A DNA stretch of 64,000 nucleotides, from NCBI GenBank assembly GCA_015680685.1, contig MNCI01029688.1, positions 223,938-287,937 of the forward strand, read 5' to 3'. Numbering within the stretch: the stretch's first letter is position 1; the number at the start of each line of letters is the position of its first letter. The position numbers were made by a program, and so were the translations under genes. Of this stretch, positions 1 through 9,930 are shown piece by piece. Below the pieces are notes generated by a model. It was not told the DNA's origin. It was given only the letters and a program-made list of their open reading frames with translations, and ran no database searches. This DNA comes from Gnetum montanum (lineage: Eukaryota > Streptophyta > Gnetopsida > Gnetales > Gnetaceae).

Positions 1-221
1 GTCCACTTGCTTCAATCCTTGCTCTTTGGTGTAATCTCCATGTTGCCATTGGAAATCCTGTCGTCGAGCGTGTGCCCCTGTTGTACCTGGGCGTGTACAC
101 TGAGGAGCTGGGCGTAGACGCTGGGCGTAGACGCTGGGCGTGAACGCTGGGCGTGTACGCTGGGCGTGAATGCGGGGCGTATACGCTGGCACAACACTTA
201 AAAGATTTTTGTGGTGTTTCA
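1..221 (-). mobile_element. 5' end of a minus-strand LTR, running off the left edge
   Basis: Read on the minus strand from 221, it begins TGAAACACCACAAAAA. That resembles the 5' end (TAAAACACCACTAATTTT) of the well-delimited LTR at 54,819-56,571. Like that LTR it has a dyad-rich CGTG motif array just inside the end. The rest of the element lies outside the window, so neither the other terminus nor a target duplication can be checked. The first base pair differs as expected from one C-to-T or G-to-A change. Assignment to the same broad LTR group is inference from end and layout similarity. Confidence 0.45.
89..187. repeat. 13-bp dyad minisatellite
   Basis: Six contiguous units run from 110 to 187 (consensus GGGCGTGAACGCT), with a seventh unit at 89-101 after an 8-bp break. 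Most units contain the palindrome GCGTNNACGC. The array gives a Val-His-Ala-Gln-like repeat in one minus frame, but I see no other sign of a gene there. It probably belongs to the U3 of the LTR at 1-221. Confidence 0.85.
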
Positions 222-1630
222 GGTGCGTTATCGTGGGTGCCTTAACACGACCGCCAACAATATGTGCAATTTCATGTCTCATCACTCACTCACATTTTTT
301 AAACTATAATGGTGAAGAGTGGCCTTTTGGACAAATACAAAGAGGATAAAAAAAAAAAACGAAAACAAAAACAAAACAAAACAAAACCTTAACCTTGTAT
401 AATTAATCACATAAACTTACAACAACTTATGACGTTGAATTTCATTACCAAACACCGTTTATACCTGGAACATCATAACCATTCTATAACGGCCTTGAAA
501 CATTTTCCATTAGGAAACATCAAACCACTTTTATTTGAAGTATAATTAGTAGCACGGGCGGCACTTGCACCACAATAATGTCATGCAAAATTCCTTTTAT
601 AAAAAGCTGCAGAAATTTGAAAGTCATTTGAAATTCCTTTTTTTCCATGCTATTTTCATGTTAGCTACTTTAGCAAGAATTTCCTGATAAAGCGTAATTC
701 CGGCTGCCAGTGGGAAATTTAAGGCCTAAATATGTCGAAGGTACAATTCTCAACGATTCCGTTCTTCCTTACCTCGAGTCCCGGCCTCTCATTACGGCGA
801 TGTTATCAAAATTGGGGAAGAATACGTACTCTCTATGAAAACATGGCATAAGGTTACAAATACCAGTCCTATCAATTTTGCATTGAAATTGAAAAGGTTG
901 ATCAAACCATGGAAAAATGCTGATTTATGACTTGCATACGCTATCTAAACATTAAATGACAGGCGATTAGTATTTCTAGGGATTTTAAATTCAAATTTCA
1001 CATAGCCGAACTCCCAGGTGTTCTCCAAAAATATCAGTGGGAGAGAGGTAAACGTTGCAAGATTTTATAAATTTTTAAACCAACCGCTCGTAGCAATGTC
1101 CAGGAGGAAAGGGGTTTTTATAAACCAGTTAAAATAGGTGAACTGGTTCAGAGAAAAAAGAAAAGGAGAAACAAAGATATTTTACCAAAATATTACCTGC
1201 CTTTACACTCGGGACCGACGGCCACTCTATTTCTTTAAGAAGTAAAAACAAAGACAAATATTCGTGTACTTTTACGGAAAGGATATCGTTTCTCAGGCAA
1301 ATTGTTCCAACAGTGAAGATTGCTCTCCGTTCTTACACATCAATGCATATTATTTCAGCGTTTCTGCTATTAAGATCAGTCTTACGTTCTGAAACATACT
1401 TCAATACATATTATGCCCACTTTTGAATATACAAAATTTTTATTCAAATCCATTACCTAATAACCTGCAAAACGCACTGCTCCACAGCCGGATCAAATTA
1501 ACAATCCGGGGTCCTCAACATTATCAAAAGCACAGATTAATTCTATACGCTTGAGAGTAGTACATGAAATACAATGAGAAGCATTGGGACATACTGAGGT
1601 TAATACAATAAGACAGTAATTAAAAGACCT
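222..1630. other. No gene seen; CpG-retaining flank of the RLP pseudogene
   Basis: About 1.4 kb without a recognisable coding region or repeat shared with the rest of the window. An A-rich tract (AAAAC-type) lies near 349-386. CpG dinucleotides are frequent around 690-830 and 1,200-1,330, unlike the retroelement DNA elsewhere, so this is probably ordinary non-transposon DNA. It lies downstream of the minus-strand receptor pseudogene and could contain its old 3' region. Confidence 0.5.
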
Positions 1631-3260
1631 TCACTCATGCATGCAGGGAAGCTTAAATATCAAACTTACAACTTTAGGGATTGCATTCAAATAAGGTAGG
1701 TTCCAAAGAACCAAGGAAAAGTGTCTCAATGAAAATACATAGCAATTGTACTGCCATAAGATAGCCCAAATCCAAATGCCAAATGCCACTAGTGACACAT
1801 GTTCATTAACCCAATCCCACCAATCATGATTGGACTTTGTCTCTCTTGTGCTTTGTTGACTTTGTTTCATTTTTATCTTTGCATTGAATGCTGGTAGGAA
1901 ATCCACACAAACATTCCTTCTCTGCAAATGAACTTTCATCGAATGTTGAAAATTGTGTGCTTCTGAGAATCCTGCCACATAAACTGTTATGAGAAACCTT
2001 CAGAACTGTTAAGAAGTTTAATGACTGCAGTTGCATTGGAATTTTCTCTGATAAATTGTTCCATCTTAAATCCAGCTGTTCTAAAAGCAGTAATTTCCCC
2101 ATTGATGGAGGTATGTGTCCAGTCAGTGGAGGTATGTGTCCAGTCAGATAAATTCAGCAATCTCAAGCTAGTGAGGGCCCCTATGTTTTCTGGAATGTCA
2201 CCTGTGAGATTGTTTCCCAATAGGTCTATCACGTTGTTGCCTGCTAGCATAGGAACATTATCTAGCTCCAGCTCTTTCTCCGTCAACATCACTATCTCCC
2301 CATCTAAATAAAAGCTAAACATATTGTGTTCATTCCCGGTAAAATAAATCTGATCAACGTCTTTTCCATTAATTGGTCCTTGAAATTGCTTTAGCATATT
2401 GAGGTGGGATGGAACATTGCCATGGAAATGGTTGCTTGAGAGGTCTAACACCTGCAGGTTTGTGAAATTGACTACTGAGTCAGGAATAGGCCCTTCAAAC
2501 ATGTTATGGCCAAGATCTTGCACTATGAGTTTATGCATTCTATTCAAATAATGTGGCAGGGGGACCAGTAAACATATTCCTCCTCAAATCATAGAAGATT
2601 CTTGCAATTGAACACAGAGTGTCGCAGAGGTCCAGACAGACGATTCATATGAGCGATAGAATCAACATTGAAGATGGAAAAATGACAGAAAGCATACCAT
2701 GGAAGTTGTTATTGTCCATGTACAATAATGATAGTTGTTTGCAGTTTCCCAAGCTTGCAGGTACCCTTCCAGTGAGCTTGTTATGAGAAATATCCAGAGA
2801 GATCAAATTTATTTACTATTGGGAATTTGGCCGCTCAACTCGTTTCCTTTTAAGCTTACATAGTATAGCTGCGTCATGTTACCTATGCAGTCTGGAATAC
2901 TGCCATTGATGTTTGAATAGTGCATAAATAAAAATTGCAAGTTTGTTAAGGAGCACAATCCTGTTGGAAAGGCTGGAAAGGCTTGCATATTGAGTGATGG
3001 CAAGTTGCTGAGATTTCTTATGGCCTTCAGAATTTCAGGGCTGGATACTTCAAATGATCTCAATCGAGACATTGTAGCAATGCATTCTGGTATGGCAAAG
3101 GGAACACCACTTGAAACTAAGTATAAATCTTGAACCTGCTTCAGTTGGCAGATGCCTGTTATAGAATATGCTCCTAACCTGAACTTGGTCAGGTGCTTGA
3201 GGCTTCATAGTTAGATGGAATACCTCCGGCCAGCCTCTCTGTCAACAGGTTCAAGTAAGT
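1631..3260 (-). pseudogene. LRR receptor-like protein (RLP) pseudogene, 5'-truncated
   Basis: Receptor-like proteins are plasma-membrane proteins with an extracellular leucine-rich repeat domain and no kinase, used in plant immunity and development. In coding order, the sequence shows LRR units (3,260-2,550; LxxLxxLxLxxNxLxGxIP pattern such as NINGSIPDCIGNMTQL), an island-like segment near 2,390-2,240 and the terminal LRRs. The characteristic C-terminal cap follows (FSTFDESSFAEKECLCGFP, about 1,895-1,950), then a hydrophobic membrane segment after VNEHVSLVAFGIW near 1,800. The reading frame is broken. There is an indel in the C-run near 2,560, a stop near 2,650, a frameshift near 2,145 after LLNLS, another between cap and membrane segment near 1,860, and one near 3,205. 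The N-terminal half, signal peptide and start are missing, because sequence shared with 61.4 kb begins at about 3,260. Family assignment is firm; function is lost. Confidence 0.88.
2106..2147 (-). repeat. 21-bp perfect tandem duplication in the RLP pseudogene
   Basis: Two identical 21-bp units (2,106-2,126 and 2,127-2,147) sit head to tail. They encode LTGHIPP twice in the frame of the downstream LRRs. The duplication is in frame and equals seven residues, less than a full 24-residue LRR. It lies directly at the frameshift after LLNLS. Confidence 0.9.
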
Positions 3261-3789
3261 GACTTAGCCGTTAACGCTTTTTAAAGGAATCCCTGGATTC
3301 TCATTTTCATCCATTTTTACCGACGCCAATCTTAGAAGAGTCTATGAACAAGCGAACGTTCAGGTTGGTTTAGAGTGGCTGCGCTTAAAATGAAACCCAC
3401 TTATTATGACGTGGACGAACGAAAGGTTCGCCTTTTTCTTCGGTGGCTGTGGTCAAGATCAATTCATTTCTTATAACTTGCAAAGTATTTTTATTAAGGT
3501 TGCAAAGTATTTTTATAAGATCCATCTTAAAGTCTGTGGATGAAGGAAAGTTTAGGTTCTTTTTGAATAGCTTCTATCAAGATATGATTTATAAAACAAC
3601 ACTTGACCTGACCATTACTTTAAACCATGACGCCAGGACGCCAGATATACGGTTTGTGACTAACATTTTATCATTCCTTTCAATAATGACCTTGAAATAC
3701 CATTTCTGAAGAGATGAATGAATTATAAAGATTTTTCAAATTTGGTTGATGAAAATTACTATACAATGAGTGTTAAGTAGGTTCTCACA

Positions 3790-4181
3790 TAAGCAGTTCA
3801 CAACTCAATGACTCCGTGCTACAATCTTTAAAAAAAAATGAAGATGTTAGATCACATGTGAAGGGTGAAGGAGCATTTGGAATATTTTTAAATTTTTTAT
3901 TTTAGTTTAAACCTTTCTAGGATATTTTTAAATTTTTAATTTTAGTTCAAATTTTTTTTGTTTAGTGGATCACATCTACTTTACTATGTGCATAAAGTTT
4001 GCATCCACCTTGAGTTTCCTTACCTCATGTTTCTTTTTAAAAAGAACTCAATCTTATCACCTTACCTTTAGTATTATTATTATTTAATGAATGGTTGGGT
4101 GTTGTGTGAACATGGTTGAATTCAAACCCACAACTACCCATATAACATATAGAAGGCTTTGCTTTTACTTTAATGTGGTAT
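3790..4181 (-). mobile_element. tRNA-derived SINE-like element, copy 1
   Basis: Read on the minus strand, a tRNA-like head near 4,180-4,085 contains a B-box-like GGGTTTGAATTC. It is followed by an AAT-rich stretch and a body of about 300 bp that ends near a T/A-rich segment and ATTGTAGCACGGAGTCATTG. The same arrangement occurs at 14,545-14,905, 44,245-44,600 and 62,195-62,505. The A box is weak, so RNA polymerase III origin is inferred from the B box and copy number. Confidence 0.5.
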
Positions 4182-5023
4182 TGATGAGACGCGACATGCA
4201 CTGTGCCGCGATATCGCGGCCACCATGATATCGCATCCCATGCGATATCGCGTACACGATATCGCGGTCCACCGCCATATCTATAAATAAGAGGTGGCAC
4301 TCCCCTCATTTCCCAATCCTGGCTAGAAGTAGCGAATCTCTGGCAGATTGATCACTCCAGAGTTAGAATTTTTCCCATGTGCCCGCAGGAGGAGTCCTAG
4401 AGTGAACGGCTCTTTATTCAAGCAACTTGTAACCTGAACCCAAGTTGTGTACAGCAATAAAGACGAACTTGATTGGATAAACCTTGCAGCACGTGGTTTT
4501 ATTTATTGTTATTTATTTATTGCTTTCCTAGTGCGCACGAGTACGACTTGATTACGAGCATCTACATATGTGTACGGCTAATCAAGGAATCGGCTGCTTT
4601 TCACACTTAAGCTAAATAGGTGCCTTAGTACGACCACGTCTAGCACTTGCGTTACGTGTGGTGATCCCAGTAACGATTAGCATTTGGTAGCCACAGTTGC
4701 ATAGTTCAGGGTGTGTCCGGTAAGTGGGAACGGATACTGACGCTAGTTAATTTAGACTTAGGACATTAGTTAGAGTTAGTTAGTTTCTCAACCCTTTCCC
4801 TTATAGCTTAGGAGATAAACCGAAAAATACCAAAAAAATCACATACCTCAGACTTGCTTAACCATACACCATGACACATACAAGCAAGCCTGGGAAGACA
4901 ACGAATGATTAACCCCAAGTGTTTCTTGTGGCGTTAAGGCATTTAGTCTGCGGAGTTCAACCGGATCGCGCGTGCACGCTCGTATTCGTATGGTTGAGTG
5001 TAGGGGTACCTCGCCACTCATCA
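4182..5023 (+). mobile_element. Solo LTR, 842 bp, with TSD GGTAT
   Basis: The ends are perfect 7-bp inverted repeats, TGATGAG and CTCATCA. The flanks carry a 5-bp target duplication GGTAT (4,177-4,181 and 5,024-5,028). The second copy of the surrounding repeat has the single empty site GGTAT at 62,503-62,507, which proves the insertion. Inside are a U3 dyad array (4,201-4,274), TATAAATA (4,282-4,289) and a polyadenylation-type AATAAA at 4,456. The 3' end matches the LTR ending at 63,812. It retains many CpGs, suggesting it is the youngest LTR here. A solo LTR normally arises by recombination between the two LTRs of a full element. Confidence 0.93.
4201..4289 (+). promoter_or_regulatory. U3 GATATCGC palindrome array and TATA box
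   Basis: Four GATATCGC-type dyads lie in about 70 bp, including the 12-bp palindrome CGCGATATCGCG and a related GCGATATCGCG. TATAAATA follows at 4,282-4,289. The same GATATC core recurs in the U3 of the LTRs at 6,286, 12,276, 42,031 and 62,972. Factor binding is inference. Confidence 0.75.
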
Positions 5024-5492
5024 GGTATGAAGAGTGAAGCAACATCAAGGAAACTAAGAGCACTGACTTGAAATTATACAAACTTCAACTGTAATAGTTG
5101 AATATGAGGTGAGAAGCAATACCCTTCAAGGGAGGAATGCTTGCATTTGGTACATGGATAAGTTCAAAATCTATAAAATTTAAAAAGTCAAAATTTAAAC
5201 ATGGTTAACAAGGATTAACAAAGTAGCAAAACTAGGCTTTAAAAGATCATCATCAAAATGCTTAATGCTCATCCCACAAAGTCAAGGTCCTAAGAGTAGC
5301 AATAGATGAGCAAAAGCCTATCCTTTTTAAAGTGTTTGCACCTAAGCAAATCTATGGCTTAATATTTAAAAAGATCATTAGTTAACATCAAGGTTACATT
5401 ATAAGAAATTCAATTAGAAACATCATATATGACCTTGATTTTGGCTAGCATAAAACAAAATTAGCCTATGACTCAAACTTTAACATAGTCAT

Positions 5493-5650
5493 CCTACCCT
5501 CCTACAACCAATCCTTGTAGATACATCTTTTCTAATATAGTTTAATTAGAACTTTATAACTCAGCATTGTCCACTAGAATCGAACTCATGAGTTGGAGCT
5601 TTCAAATGAAAAGTCTTAACACTAGGCTAACACCTCATTGTTTCATTGTA
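5493..5650 (-). mobile_element. tRNA-like SINE head
   Basis: On the minus strand the sequence reads GAGGTGTTAGCCTAGTGTTA followed by GAGTTCGATTCTAGTGGAC. This is an A-box-like TTAGCCTAGTG and a B-box-like GTTCGATTC at tRNA-like spacing. Related copies lie at about 13,745-13,900, 16,195-16,300 and 43,440-43,560. It is not a functional tRNA: there is no acceptor stem pairing and no cloverleaf. Confidence 0.5.
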
Positions 5651-6285
5651 GATGATTTAATTTTTGAAGGCTTTCATAACTATATAGTGCCACCAATGGC
5701 AACATAGATATTTTTGAGGGTAAGGTAATTCAGTGTACTTGGAATAATGCCTCCAAGCTAGCATGCTTCAAAGACTAGTACCAATGCAAACATAGATGTT
5801 AACAACCTAACATTGATAAGATTTTAGAACAACATGCAACCATTGTTCTAATAAATAAGGTTAATACATCACTATTCTATGAAAGCCACTAAAAAAATAC
5901 CAAAAAAGACATGGGAAAAAATGATTGAAGTTGATTTGAAGAAATTACAAATAAATAATGATCTAGCTCTTCATAAAGGCAAATGGCAAAAAAGAACTTG
6001 TGTAGCTAACCTCATTTTGTTAGGACAAGGCTAGGATAATGATGATGTATACCTTTAAACATATAGCCAACATGATACATTAGAAGAAAGTTTATAATAG
6101 ATGAAAATGTTTCATTTCAAATATAATGAAATGAAATAAATCTTTATTATGTTCAAAGATCCATAAGATCTATTGAACAAATCCTACATTTTCATGAAAA
6201 ATAAAGATAGAATCTACAAAGTAACCAAGCGCCAATGGGGGGAGCATTAAAAACAAATCATATTGGCTTCTTATTATAACATTAT
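5650..6285 (-). mobile_element. Probable continuation of the LINE beyond E1, with a plus-strand tRNA-like piece
   Basis: Element E1 interrupts a minus-strand LINE at 6,285/13,271 (TSD ATTAT), so this stretch should be the LINE's 3' part. Minus-frame translation gives only short weakly LINE-like fragments, so the assignment rests on the TSD logic. Near 5,735-5,800 there is a plus-strand segment resembling the tRNA-like piece at 15,685 (shared AATGCCTC and TAGCATGCTT). Confidence 0.35.
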
Positions 6286-7263
6286 TGATGAATCATCAAT
6301 TGGCTCAGATATCACTGATGGGATATCATTAATGCTACATCGCATTTGTAATATTGTTGATGCTATATCTCATCTGTTTGATAAAAAATCAACTTTTGTC
6401 CATCAATGATATCGTATCTATGATGTTGTATATTCGATAACGTATCACAAGCTACATTATCATAGATCCGATATTGTGGGATGTGTGCAGCCTATAAATA
6501 CGACACTTGGCTACAATGATTAGAAGAAGTTTCATTCCACCCTTAGGTAGATTCTTGTAGTTTCGTTTCGTAGTTTTAGTGATAGAGTGAATGCCCGTAG
6601 TGTGGTGTTGACCAGTTATAGGGAATCCTTATTATAGTGAAGTGTACTTGGGCATAGTTCATGATCAAAAATAAAGATTGAGATTGCTTTTCATCATTAT
6701 AGCATCGACTTAGATTTACTATTTTACTTAGCATAGTTTTTACTATTTTATTAGTTTAATCATTTACATTTCTAAGTACTTTACTTTCTTCTTCATTTGT
6801 AAAGTAGAATGAGTACTATTGGTTTTGAGATTTTAAGGGTGATTGTTTGGTAATCCTAGTAGTGTTGTTGCTTGGTTCGCTCAGTAGCATAATGCTTGGT
6901 AACCTAGTGATGGTTACATGAGCCCAAGGTGTGTACGGTAAGCTAGGACTAGATGCTCATCCCTTTGGGCTAGAGTAGATTTACATTATCATCATTAGTT
7001 AGATTTAGAATTAAATTTCATTCTCAAATCTGTTTATCGCTAGGAGTAAAATGGGCCTAACAACATCAATTATTAAATGCCTCACTTTGGACTAAACCAT
7101 ACATGACAAAGCTACTACTAGTCCAAGTGGAAAGATAGCATCCTACAATCAATGCTTAATGATCTAGATGCCACAACTAGTCCCATACACATAATTCAAT
7201 TGGATTATGTGTGAAAGCTTGTGATTCATATGGTTGGGCATAGGGGGTACCCACCGCTCATCA
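6286..7263 (+). mobile_element. E1 5' LTR
   Basis: A 978-bp LTR running TGATGAATC...CTCATCA. It has a GATATC-type array (6,308-6,480), TATAAATA at 6,493 and AATAAA at 6,670. It aligns with the 3' LTR at 12,276-13,270 with many transitions, so the insertion is old. Confidence 0.88.
6308..6500 (+). promoter_or_regulatory. E1 5' LTR U3 motif array and TATA box
   Basis: Degenerate GATATC and CTATGATGT motifs repeat across 170 bp before TATAAATA (6,493-6,500). The stretch ATCGTATCTATGATGTTGTA (6,411-6,430) recurs with two mismatches in the internal promoter at 11,122-11,141. Confidence 0.7.
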
Positions 7264-7264
7264 G

Positions 7265-7283
7265 TGGCACCATTGTCAATGAT
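7265..7283 (+). other. Primer binding site (tRNA-Asp-like), degraded
   Basis: TGGCACCATTGTCAATGAT follows the LTR by one base. It corresponds to TGGCGCCGTTGCCGGGGAC, the complement of the plant tRNA-Asp 3' end used by Athila-type elements, with several transitions. Better preserved versions lie at 63,814 and 46,134. Confidence 0.7.
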
Positions 7284-7396
7284 CGTGTTAGTTATCTAAT
7301 ATTAGTTATATCATAAACGATCACTATAAAAGTATTAATGATTTATCTTGTAGAAAACATGAATATTTTAAGTCACATACATTTTTAGATGAAACC

Positions 7397-9641
7397 ATGT
7401 TCTTCTTCACATAGGACCAATAATGCATCGTATGATGAGAACACTCGTAGGAGAAATGATAAGACCAATACTAAGGAAAAATAGAGTAAACAACCACAAA
7501 TAGGGGTTTCATATGCTCAATTAGATCCTTACTACACTCAAAGACTATGTTCAACTAACAAAGTTAATCCTAGAGGAGATGGAGTATGTCCTATAATAAT
7601 GAGGGCCTCAAGGCCTAGGACCTCCTCCAAACCTAGAAGAGATAAATCAATGGACCATAGGGGGAGACATAGTAGCCATGGTGATTCTCCTAGTTCACCA
7701 TCTTCCTCTTCCTCTTCCATGTCTAGTTCTGACAAGGATGAACATAAGTATAGAAATAGAGATACACTAAGGGGTCAAGATGAAGATAGACATAGAAATA
7801 GAAGAGATCATCAAAGTGAGCAGGTGAAATTAAGAAAATCATGAACCCTTGGATATGGCCTTAGGTAGATACTATTCTCTATTACAGAGATGACCAGGCC
7901 ATGGGTTTTCTCAAAAAGAGGAGCTTCTCCACATCATAGATGGGCTTTGTAACCCAACAAGAAAGATCCTCGGAATCTATTCTTGAGGGAAGTTATTTGA
8001 ATTAAAGCTAATTAAATACAAAGGCTAGTTGAATAGGTGGAAAAAGAAGAAGGAGAGCTATGTAAAAGGGAGAGTGTTGAGAAATATAACTAGCACCCAA
8101 CTCTTCAAACAAGAGAAGTCCCTATGTATGATAAGGAAAAAGAGGAAGTTACTGATGAGGTGATTTCATAGCAAACTTGGACAATCCAAAAGTCCATCAT
8201 TGAGCATGAAGTAAGGATAGGTAAGATGTGGGAGTTGATAAATGAAAAAATTATAACTTACATGAAAACCTTAGAGGAGAGGGTAACATAAAAAGGATCA
8301 AGTGAGTAAAACAAGAAAAGGAAAAAGACCAAAGAAATAGGGAGCACTTATCGAAAAAAAGGAAAAATAGTTGTATTAGAAGAGGCTATAGACCCAACCA
8401 TAGAAGAGGATGATATATGTGACATCTACCAATATGACCATCCAAAGGGCTATTGCCTAGTTATGTTACATCTGCATGAGTTTGGGGCTTTTGCTCTTAA
8501 TCTTAAGTTCATAGAAAAGCAAATGCCTAGGAAATTACCTTACTCAAAAGGTAATTATAGAAACTCCTACATCCAACCGTACTATCCTAATGGGATTTCT
8601 TATTAGCCTCAACACTATTATCAACTGTAGTGGCAAAACTCATAGTCTTGGGGGATGCCATCAACAAACCAACAATACCCTTATTGCTAGTCAAACCCAT
8701 ATGACTACTATGTTCAACAACCTATTTCTCCAAATGGTTCTACTTCATTTACCTCAAATTACGACTATCACTCTTTTGAATATCATCAACCTGCAACATC
8801 TCTTGTGGGATCATAATCTCAAACCTCTTATCCTTCGTGACATCCTCAATATTCTCATACTTCCTCCCATCATATGTCACCACCAACAACATAGGAAGGA
8901 TTGACACCACAACATCAATGGAAGAATGCCACTTGTGCTATGAACATACAAGTTAATGATAATGTTAGCAGATCTCAGCAAAAGTCTAAAAATGTTTTTT
9001 TCCTAAGGACAATTTCTACATAGGGGCACAAATCTCATAGACCTACTATCTCATCAAAACTAGCACAAGGCCAACCAAGTGCAACATCCTTCCTTAGCAA
9101 AAAAATGTCTCCCAATCTGACATAAGAGCCAACACCCATTACTACTCTAATGCAAAACATAATAGATGAACCTATCACTATGGAGAGATAGGTAATTCCA
9201 TGCATTACTAATGATAAAGAAGGATGCAGTTGTGGACAAACACTTCAAAATGTCAACATAGTCATGACACTAGCCCACACTAAATATGAAAGACAAGTGT
9301 ATGCATAAGAAAGAACAAGGGCCACTAAACCAAAAGACACCTAATGGCCACAAACTAAAAATGTAAAAGTATCTAAAACATGCATGGAAACATCCAAACC
9401 ACTTATTAATTCTGATTCTAAGGAAATGACCCCAACTAAGAACTTGCAAATGAAAATACTAAACCACGATCATACACTAATAGAAAGAGGAAATAAGGAC
9501 TTAGATGATCAAAATTTAATTACCATTAAGATTACATGGGATGATAACCAAAAAACTAAGTCACTAAGGATGATAAGTGAGAAACGTCAAGTGTATGATC
9601 CAGGGGAACTAGGATTCATTCTCCAAACACTTGTCCATTAG
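7397..9641 (+). pseudogene. E1 gag pseudogene, capsid part deleted
   Basis: A decayed Gag: structural protein of the retrotransposon particle. The order is an N-terminal segment with SYAQLDPYYTQR (about 7,510), then a basic/serine tract (RRDKSMDHRGRHSSHGDSPS... near 7,640-7,730). The capsid segment seen in E2 (37,000-37,450) is missing here at about 7,822. A piece after the capsid follows (EPLDMAL-type, 7,845), then a zinc-knuckle-like CDIYQYDHPKGYC (8,418-8,456) whose second Cys has become Tyr. A long Tyr/Gln/Pro/Ser-rich tail and an acidic C-terminal piece ending near 9,641 complete it. Many stops and a few indels break it. Longest open pieces are 60-104 codons. Confidence 0.75.
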
Positions 9642-9688
9642 TTCATCCATGGGAGAGACACCAGTCATGATCAAGGAATTAATAAGCA

Positions 9689-9930
9689 TTTTTCAATTTT
9701 TTTTACAATTTCTTTTTAATTTCTAATTTTTATGCCTTTTCAGATTTCTTACCAATTTTCACATTGTTTGATATCTTTTCACTCTTTTAGACTTTTCCAT
9801 TTTTTAAACCATTTGCAATTCTTTGATATTTTATGCTTCTTTTTAATCTTTTTCATTCTTAAAATCTTTTACAATTTTTTGTACTTTGTTTACATGTTAC
9901 TTGTACATATTTCTATCAATTTTGAATAAA
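9689..9930 (+). other. T-rich tract after E1 gag
   Basis: About 240 bp of T-rich, C-containing sequence directly after the gag remnant. The same kind of tract is at the same place in E2 (39,318-39,560) and after pol in A1 (26,100-26,270) and A2 (54,003-54,150). The ORF across it encodes only a Phe/Leu-rich string and is not a believable protein. Confidence 0.7.

Larger units (their letters stand above)
3260..5492. repeat. Dispersed repeat R, copy 1 (interrupted by a solo LTR)
   Basis: The stretch 3,260-4,181 plus 5,024-5,492 aligns by eye with 61,440-62,971 in the same order and orientation, with scattered transitions. Copy 1 lacks about 200 bp present in copy 2 near 61,890-62,090, and carries the 842-bp LTR that copy 2 lacks. 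No convincing protein is encoded. The 88-codon plus ORF at 3,443-3,709 resembles nothing I know and is not open in copy 2. Part of the repeat (3,790-4,181) is a SINE-like unit found four times in the window. Confidence 0.8.

Noticed and set aside
89-187. CRISPR-like array
   Set aside because: Units are contiguous 13-mers without spacers in a plant nuclear context.
3443-3709. 88-codon plus ORF in repeat R
   Set aside because: Interrupted in the second copy of the repeat and similar to no known family.
4848-5081. 77-codon minus ORF with a signal-like N-terminus
   Set aside because: It lies across the LTR 3' end and repeat R; it depends on the insertion joint and is not seen in other copies.
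7538-7735. Minus-strand ORF with Glu-rich start, and its copies at 36,732 and 18,825
   Set aside because: Mirror image of the Ser/Asp-rich Gag linker on the plus strand; the Gag frame explains it.
9732-9929. Phe/Leu-rich ORFs in the T-rich tracts (also 26,086 and 39,365)
   Set aside because: Hydrophobicity is a product of T-rich composition, and the sequence is not conserved as protein between copies.
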